NCBI GenBank assembly: GCA_021783515.1
Contig: JAJXTV010000004.1
Location: 1-64,000 of the forward strand
Source: Nitrospirota bacterium
Lineage (GTDB): Bacteria; Nitrospirota; Thermodesulfovibrionia; Thermodesulfovibrionales; UBA6898
Length of the DNA: 64,000 nt
Direction: 5' to 3'
Shown: positions 59,294 to 64,000 of the stretch, piece after piece
How the letters are laid out: every line of letters starts with the position of its first letter
How positions within the stretch are numbered: the first letter of the stretch is position 1
The notes under the pieces: generated by a model
Seen by the model: the letters and a program-made list of their open reading frames with translations, nothing else
What the model was told of the DNA's origin: nothing
Database searches by the model: none
Made by a program: the position numbers and the translations under genes

Positions 59294-59535
59294 CAGTTAT
59301 CCAAATACGTTAACTGGAGCATATCGTCGACCAATTCTTCGGCGGCATAGGTTCCGTTCCCGAGATCGTTGAGGGTCGCGGACATGAAGGCTATCTGCTT
59401 ATCGATGGGACCGGCTTCCCCCACCCAGTCTTCCACGATTTCCCGTGTAATGCCCTTGTTTACCGTCTGCGCCTTTTTCGTCAGGGCATCATAGAGGCTG
59501 TCCAGAGCGGACTTTGTCATCCCCTTATCTTTCAT
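59293..59535 (-). CDS. Hypothetical helical protein
   Basis: An 80-residue, probably helical protein (SALDSLYDALTKKAQTVNKGITREIVEDWVGEAGPIDKQIAFMSATLNDLGNGTYAAEELVDDML). Coupled by a 1-base overlap to the following 97-residue protein. TATAAT lies five bases before the ATG with AGGG between, so the start may be leaderless or weakly ribosome-bound. A conserved neighbour pair of unknown function. Confidence 0.65.
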   Translation of the reverse strand: MKDKGMTKSALDSLYDALTKKAQTVNKGITREIVEDWVGEAGPIDKQIAFMSATLNDLGNGTYAAEELVDDMLQLTYLDN

Positions 59536-59660
59536 GCCCTATTATACCATGCGAAGACGGTCAACCTGCCGATCGAAGAATAATGCAACGCTGGATTAAT
59601 TCCCGCGATGGTTTCTATAATAAATAAAGCAGCGGTTAACCTCAACCCGGGGAGAAGAAT

Positions 59661-60233
59661 ATGGCGGAAGTGATGGCAAAGGGCGTAAACTTTCTGTATG
59701 CAAAGCGGTACATCGAGACAAACTACGGAGAAGACAGATGGGAAAAGGTGATGAAGGCGCTGCCTCCGAAGGACCGGGATGTCTGGAGCGGAGGTGTCAT
59801 GGTCACCAGCAGCTATCCGTTTTCCGCCTTCAAGGCTATGATCACCGCCTTGTCGAAGGAACTGGGCGCGGTGAAGAACGACGAGCTCGCGAGGATCTAC
59901 GAATATGTCGCCGACCAGAGCCTGAGCAAGGTCTACAAGATATTCTTCCGCTTTGCAAACCCTTCCTTCGTGATAAAGAATTACCCGAAGCTCTGGGACA
60001 ATTTCTTCAACAGCGGAACGGTCTCGGTGCCCGTCGCCGAAAAGGGCCACGCGGTGCTGAAATTCCTCCTGCCCGAGATCTTCGTCGACTGGCTCGCCCC
60101 TGCCTGCCTCGGCTATTCCAAAAAGGCGGTCGAGATGTCCGGCGGCAAGGGGCTCGCGATGAAAGAACTGGGGAAACAGCATATCGGCACGGGAGAGTGG
60201 GAAATCTCCTATGAGCTGTTCTGGAGCGAGTGA
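59661..60233 (+). CDS. DUF2378-like protein
   Basis: A 190-residue cytosolic protein preceded by GGGGAG. Features NPSFVIKNYPKLWDNFFNSGTVSV, LPEIFVDWLAPACLGYSKKAVEMSGGKGLAMKELGKQHIGTGEWEISYELFWSE: the PKLW..FF..G and ...GT(G)EWEISYELFW ending match the pattern I recall for the DUF2378/TIGR02265 family, first noted in Myxococcus. Function unknown. The Cys-cluster gene follows after 3 bp. Confidence 0.65.
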   Translation: MAEVMAKGVNFLYAKRYIETNYGEDRWEKVMKALPPKDRDVWSGGVMVTSSYPFSAFKAMITALSKELGAVKNDELARIYEYVADQSLSKVYKIFFRFANPSFVIKNYPKLWDNFFNSGTVSVPVAEKGHAVLKFLLPEIFVDWLAPACLGYSKKAVEMSGGKGLAMKELGKQHIGTGEWEISYELFWSE

Positions 60234-60236
60234 CCC

Positions 60237-60548
60237 GTGAAGCAGAGGGAACTCAGCGAGAAAGAACGGCTCTGCATCTCCTGCCAGAAATGCTGCAAGG
60301 AGATATTTATCTATACCCATCCGATCCTCTACAGCTGCCCGACTGATACCGTAGTCGACTTCTACCGCGCGCGCGGCTTCGACATCACGCGACTGGGAGA
60401 GGACGCCCTCATCCTTTCCCTCAAACATACCTGCCCCCATCTTACCCCGGAGGGGTGCGATATCTACGAAAAACGGCCGCAGGCCTGCGCCGATTATTCC
60501 GGCATAGAGGACTTCGGCGACGGGTGCCTCTGGTCGACGCTCACCTAA
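60237..60548 (+). CDS. YkgJ-family cysteine cluster protein
   Basis: A 103-residue protein starting at GTG. CISCQKCCKEIFIYT and TCPHLTPEGCDIYEKRPQAC give the conserved eight-cysteine pattern C-x2-C-x2-CC...C...C...C of the YkgJ family, which binds zinc or Fe-S. These proteins are widespread and of unknown function. Coupled to the DUF2378-like gene. Confidence 0.88.
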   Translation: MKQRELSEKERLCISCQKCCKEIFIYTHPILYSCPTDTVVDFYRARGFDITRLGEDALILSLKHTCPHLTPEGCDIYEKRPQACADYSGIEDFGDGCLWSTLT

Positions 60549-60565
60549 CGGCCGGGTGACTGCCG

Positions 60566-61696
60566 ATGGTACCGCCGGAATACGTCAATCGAAGACGGCT
60601 CGCCGATACCTTCATCGGCTTGATACAGATCGACTCTCCCTCTTTCCGCGAGCAGGCGATAGGGGAGCGGCTTAGGGTCGAGTTGGAGCGGGCAGGCTGC
60701 GCCGTCGAGAAGCAGGAATACGACAGGTCCTTCAACCTCGTGGGAAGAAGAAAAGGCACTTCGGCGGGGGCACTCCCCCTTCTCGTCTGCGCGCACATGG
60801 ACACGATAGAACCGACGGAAGGGATCGAGTTCAGCGAGGTTGACGGGATGATCCGCAGCACCGGCAAGACGGTGCTCGGCGCCGACGACAAAAGCGCCCT
60901 CGCCCAGATCCTCGAAGCCCTGAGCGTAATCCATGAGCGCGATCTCCCCCTCGGAGACCTCGAGATCGTCTTCACTTCGGCCGAGGAGAGGGGCCTCTTC
61001 GGATCGAAAAATCTCGACTTTTCCCGCCTCCGCTCCAGACATGCGCTCGTGCTCGACGCCTGCGCCGAGATGGGGAGCCTCATCGTATCGGCGCCCACCC
61101 ACGTGACCTATGAAATGAGAGTGACCGGCCGGCCGGCACATGCGGGCATCGAACCGGAAGCGGGCATTAATGCGATACGGGTAGCAGCGCTGATCGTCGC
61201 CTCGCTCCCCGATGGAAGAATATCCGAACAGACCACCGCTAACATCGGTGAGATCAGGGGAGGCACCGCAACCAACGTCGTGCCCCAACAGGTCGTTCTC
61301 AGGGGCGAGTTCAGAAGCCGGAGCGGCCCGGAGCTGGAGGCGCTGAGGGAAGAAATATTCGGCTCCGCACGCTCGATCGCCGCGGCCCACGGGGCCGAAA
61401 TCGAGATCACTCCCACAGAAGATTACCGCGCGTTCACGATTCCTGAGGACGATCCTTTTCTGCAGTTTCTCTGCGGCGTCTTCAGGAAATGCGGCAAGGC
61501 GCCGCTGCTCGTGCCGACCGGCGGCGGTTCGGACGCAAACATATTCAACGGGAAGGGGATAACGGCCGTCAACATGGCAAACGGGATGCGCAGGGTCCAT
61601 TCGTCCGACGAGCATATCTCCGTCGACGATCTTAACGAAGGCTGCCGCCTCCTCCTTCAGGCGGTGACCGATTTTCGGGGATTTGAGGAAAGATAG
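60566..61696 (+). CDS. M20-family metallopeptidase, PepT-like
   Basis: A 376-residue two-metal exopeptidase. Zinc ligands and catalytic residues are visible in VCAHMDTIEP, LGADDKSALAQ, TSAEERGLFGS, and the C-terminal HSSDEHISVDDL histidine. The lid-domain segment GRPAHAGIEPEAGINAI is typical. It resembles the PepT/YgfY-like tripeptidase group rather than DapE or ArgE. Substrate peptide not determined. A dispersed repeat follows, then convergent PAS gene. Confidence 0.9.
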   Translation: MVPPEYVNRRRLADTFIGLIQIDSPSFREQAIGERLRVELERAGCAVEKQEYDRSFNLVGRRKGTSAGALPLLVCAHMDTIEPTEGIEFSEVDGMIRSTGKTVLGADDKSALAQILEALSVIHERDLPLGDLEIVFTSAEERGLFGSKNLDFSRLRSRHALVLDACAEMGSLIVSAPTHVTYEMRVTGRPAHAGIEPEAGINAIRVAALIVASLPDGRISEQTTANIGEIRGGTATNVVPQQVVLRGEFRSRSGPELEALREEIFGSARSIAAAHGAEIEITPTEDYRAFTIPEDDPFLQFLCGVFRKCGKAPLLVPTGGGSDANIFNGKGITAVNMANGMRRVHSSDEHISVDDLNEGCRLLLQAVTDFRGFEER

Positions 61697-61722
61697 ACGA
61701 CTGAGAAATCAGTCTTACCCCT

Positions 61723-61928
61723 AACGTTGCATACCGGCGGGAAGAGCGTCCCTCACAATACTTTCTGATGCGACAGGATTTGACAGAGCATGACGGCGGC
61801 AATACAAGACTTCACGAAAAGTTATGTCCCGGTCAGGGACTTCGGACATGGCTTCCGATGCGCCAGGGAATCGCCGCGAAAGGCTTTTCGGGCCGCCCGC
61901 CCCGCCTCCGTGACGATATGTATGCATC
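61723..61928 (-). repeat. Dispersed repeat element, copy C
   Basis: About 206 bp in the orientation opposite to copies A and B. Read on the minus strand it starts GATGCATACATATCGTCACGG, shares GCCCGAAAAGCCTTTCG and TCATGCTCTGTCAAATCCTG with copy A, and ends GCCGGTATGCAACG, giving short terminal inverted repeats (GCATA/TATGC). The CGCATCGGAA and CGCATCAGAA motifs repeat ~100 bp apart. It lies in a convergent gap. Confidence 0.85.
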
Positions 61929-61935
61929 GGGAGAG

Positions 61936-62736
61936 TTATTTCAGCTCTTCCAGGTCGTCCCGGAGTTTCTCCATGCAATGAGGGCAGATGGCATGGGTAA
62001 ACTCGGCATCGGAATGCTCCGAGACATACGCCTCGACCTGCCGCCAATAGCCGCTGTCGTCGCGGATCTTCTTGCACCAGGCGCAGATCGGCAGGAGACC
62101 GCTCAGCGTCTTGACATTCGAGAGCGCCTCCCGAAGCTCTTCGATCAGCATTTCCCTCTCCATCTCCGCCATCTGCCGTTCTGAGATCTCCCGCTGGAGC
62201 CTCTCGTTCACTCTCGAGATTTCGGCCGTCCGCTCCCCCACGAGCCATTCCAGATGATTGCGGTGGATATCGAGTTCCTCCTCGGTCAGTCTTCGCTTCG
62301 TAATGTCCCTCACCACATGGATCAGCCCCACAAGCCCTCCCCTGTTGTCGAACCTCGGAATCGCACGGATCTCGATATACATGTTCAGGTGCGGCTCGAA
62401 CGTCTCGAACACGGCCGCCTCTCCCGTCCGCAGGCACGCGCAGCTTGGGCATCCCTCGGGGGGACAGTTACTGCCGTGATAGAACTCGAAACATTTCGCC
62501 TTCCCCTCATTCAGGCGCGGCAGACCCAGCCGCTCCCCCGCCGCCCTGTTCGCATAGATGATGTTGAAATCCCTGTCATGGACCGTAATCATGTCCGTGA
62601 TCGAATCGAAGATATTGCGCCAGTCCTGCCCGCTCGGGCCGGCACCGTTCGCCTCATAAGCCTGTCTCGGATCGGACGGAACGACCGCACCGAAGAAATC
62701 CTTCAGCCTCTCCCTGGTTTTGTCCCGGACACCCAT
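61936..62736 (-). CDS. PAS-domain sensor protein with C-terminal Cys/His motif
   Basis: A 266-residue cytosolic protein without kinase or GGDEF domains. PAS domain at about 40-150 (FDSITDMITVHDRDFNIIYANRAAGERLGLP), with an inserted Cys-rich loop NCPPEGCPSCAC that could hold a cofactor. A coiled coil (about 155-215) leads to ICAWCKKIRDDSGYWRQVEAYVSEHSDAEFTHAICPHCMEKL, a CxxC...HxxC..C signature often found at the end of PAS proteins. It may be a metal- or redox-responsive module that dimerises with another signalling partner. Confidence 0.85.
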   Translation of the reverse strand: MGVRDKTRERLKDFFGAVVPSDPRQAYEANGAGPSGQDWRNIFDSITDMITVHDRDFNIIYANRAAGERLGLPRLNEGKAKCFEFYHGSNCPPEGCPSCACLRTGEAAVFETFEPHLNMYIEIRAIPRFDNRGGLVGLIHVVRDITKRRLTEEELDIHRNHLEWLVGERTAEISRVNERLQREISERQMAEMEREMLIEELREALSNVKTLSGLLPICAWCKKIRDDSGYWRQVEAYVSEHSDAEFTHAICPHCMEKLRDDLEELK

Positions 62737-62830
62737 ACTGGCTATTATGCATGCGGGAGATTAAAAGAGGATGAAAGAATCATGAAAAAATCTTCATGCA
62801 TCGCCGGGCGCATGCGGCGGCACGGAAAAA

Positions 62831-63592
62831 TCAGACGCGAAAAATGCCGGTCGGCGCCTGCCGGCTTGCCGTAAACAGGCCTATTCTCCCGCCGAGTACT
62901 TCGCGATGGGTCCTCAGGGCCACCGAAGGGTCGTTGTTTTCACCCGAAAGGTGGGAAAGGCATGCCCACCTCAAACGTCCTCCGGCCAGGAGGAGCTCAG
63001 CCGACTCATGGTTCGAAATATGCCCCGACGGCCCCTGGATACGGCGCTTCAGAAATGCCGGATACGGGCCTGCCTTGAGCATGGCAGGATCGTAGTTACT
63101 CTCGATAAAGACCGCGTCGAGACCGGCCACCTCATCGGCGAGACCGCCAAAGACATGTCCGAGGTCGGTCATGATGCCTAGCCTTTTCCCCCCCGACTCG
63201 ACGATAAATACAGCCCCGTCTTCGCCGTCGTGCGGCGTGGCGACAGTACGAACGGTCACCGGCCCGAAACCGACCGCATCTCCGGTCCGGAAAAACCGCA
63301 CCTCGGCCAGCCGTCCGAGCCGGCACCGCTTTTCGGATGCGGCGAGCGTCTTTTCGGTGATGAAGAGGGGGAGCCCGTACTTTCGCTGAAATACGCCGGC
63401 ATGCCTGGCGTGGTCCGAATGGTCGTGGGAGATGATGACCGCGTCCACACCCCGGATATCGCGCCCGTACGCGGCAAGTCGGCCCTCGGCGGCGCTTCCG
63501 CAGATGCCTGCATCAAAAAGCAGCCTCACCCCTCCCGTTTCGACATATATGCAGTTGCCGCTGCTGCCCGATTGCAGGGAAATCGCGATCAT
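62831..63592 (-). CDS. MBL-fold metallo-hydrolase (YycJ/WalJ type)
   Basis: A 253-residue metallo-beta-lactamase-fold enzyme with the dinuclear site HDHSDH, then TPHD and a distal Asp/His. The N-terminal LQSGSSGNCIYVETGGVRLLFDAG is typical of the YycJ/WalJ group, nuclease-like proteins. SHLSGENNDP near the end carries another His. It follows a 54-residue gene by six bases on the same strand. Confidence 0.88.
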   Translation of the reverse strand: MIAISLQSGSSGNCIYVETGGVRLLFDAGICGSAAEGRLAAYGRDIRGVDAVIISHDHSDHARHAGVFQRKYGLPLFITEKTLAASEKRCRLGRLAEVRFFRTGDAVGFGPVTVRTVATPHDGEDGAVFIVESGGKRLGIMTDLGHVFGGLADEVAGLDAVFIESNYDPAMLKAGPYPAFLKRRIQGPSGHISNHESAELLLAGGRLRWACLSHLSGENNDPSVALRTHREVLGGRIGLFTASRQAPTGIFRV

Positions 63593-63598
63593 AAAGGG

Positions 63599-63763
63599 CT
63601 ACTCTTCCTTTTCACGGATGAGCCCGACCTTTTCGACCGGCACCACTATCCACCCCGCATCCGACTCCAGATAGACCTCTTCCTCGTTCACCTCGACCAG
63701 CCTGCCGATATAGACCGTCTCGGCGGTGATCACTTCGACTATCTTCCCTATGAGTTCCGTCAT
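63599..63763 (-). CDS. 54-residue beta-rich protein, unknown
   Basis: An ATG at 63763 with GGAGGAGC directly upstream opens MTELIGKIVEVITAETVYIG, continuing to a TAG at 63599. The whole sequence is alternating strands (IVEVITAETVYIGRLVEVNEEEVYLESDAGWIVVPVEKVGLI), like a small SH3- or Sm-like barrel. It overlaps the end of the upstream membrane gene by 4 bp and lies 6 bp before the MBL gene, so it is part of that operon. Confidence 0.75.
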   Translation of the reverse strand: MTELIGKIVEVITAETVYIGRLVEVNEEEVYLESDAGWIVVPVEKVGLIREKEE

Positions 63764-64000
63764 GCTCCTCCACGCTTTCTTTTTGACCCGTTAAGATTGC
63801 GGATTACCTCGGCGCCGACCAGGAAGATGCAGGCCGAGTAGAACATCCAGAGCAGAAAAAAGACAAACGCCGTCAGAGACCCGTAGACCTTGCCGAGATG
63901 GGCAACCGAGACGACATACCAGGTAAAAAAATGCTTCGCGATTTCGAGGAACAAAGCGGTGAAAAGCCCTCCCTGGAAGGCGCCCGACAGCGGCACCGTT
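63760..64000 (-). CDS. YihY/BrkB-type membrane protein, C-terminal part
   Basis: The gene enters from beyond the right edge; only the last ~80 codons are inside the window. They read FQGGLFTALFLEIAKHFFTWYVVSVAHLGKVYGSLTAFVFFLLWMFYSACIFLVGAEVIRNL, two membrane helices with the YGSLTAFVFFLLWMFYSA-x-IFLVGAEV ending that is typical of the YihY/UPF0761 family. The start is outside the window. Coupled to the 54-residue gene by overlap. Confidence 0.85.
   Translation of the reverse strand, partial: TVPLSGAFQGGLFTALFLEIAKHFFTWYVVSVAHLGKVYGSLTAFVFFLLWMFYSACIFLVGAEVIRNLNGSKRKRGGA

Overview
The window reads as chromosomal DNA of a free-living, probably anaerobic Gram-negative bacterium of fairly high G+C. 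It is densely packed, with many overlapping stop/start codons. Lipoprotein signal peptides and a periplasmic haem-type protein show a diderm envelope. An LL-diaminopimelate aminotransferase, hypF-hypD-hypE, two sigma-54 promoter candidates with an NtrC-type regulator, HEAT/HD-GYP proteins and rubrerythrin-like proteins together suggest Nitrospirota (Thermodesulfovibrio-like) or a deltaproteobacterial relative. This taxonomic guess is inference; no rRNA gene is present. No phage, transposase or CRISPR array was seen.

Layout. 1-8 kb: two tRNA genes flanking a lipoprotein gene; a ferritin-like protein with a Cys-rich partner; a radical SAM/SPASM enzyme with a PqqD-like N-terminus followed by a 20-residue Lys/Cys peptide with its own promoter and terminator; threonine ammonia-lyase; a HEAT-repeat/HD-GYP pair. 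8-15 kb: a sigma-54-type ammonium transporter gene, an aminopropyltransferase-like membrane protein, phosphohexomutase and small membrane or secreted proteins. 15-20 kb: a histidine kinase, response regulator and PEP-synthase-like protein in one operon. 20-32 kb, all on the minus strand: an MFS pump behind a palindromic operator, then (in transcription order) a histidine kinase, a sigma-54 activator, a sigma-54-like promoter, universal stress proteins, a TauE/SafE exporter, TatA and two unusual multi-DUF202 membrane proteins. 32-37 kb: a nitrilase-family enzyme behind a strong 5' hairpin and a translationally coupled glycosyltransferase - radical SAM - transglutaminase trio. 37-41 kb: livHMGF without a binding protein. 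41-48 kb: dapL, folK, a beta-propeller/CxxCH protein and an FtsX-type ABC exporter with a TPR lipoprotein. 48-54 kb: housekeeping genes (methyltransferase, HAD phosphatase, pgeF, nnrDE, acpS, pdxJ). 54-59 kb: hypF-D-E and a foldase, with no hypC. 59-64 kb: small hypothetical proteins, an M20 peptidase, a PAS protein, an MBL hydrolase and the end of a YihY-type membrane protein.

The most notable items are (1) the RRE-radical SAM/20-residue peptide unit at 1.9-3.3 kb, a candidate undescribed RiPP system; (2) a dispersed element of about 200 bp in three intergenic copies, with short terminal inverted repeats and paired hairpins sharing a loop motif; (3) the glycosyltransferase/radical SAM/transglutaminase trio; (4) the kinase-receiver-PEP-synthase-like operon; and (5) the tandem multi-DUF202 proteins. 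All coordinates and motifs come from reading the sequence; family names are recognised from motifs and no database was searched.
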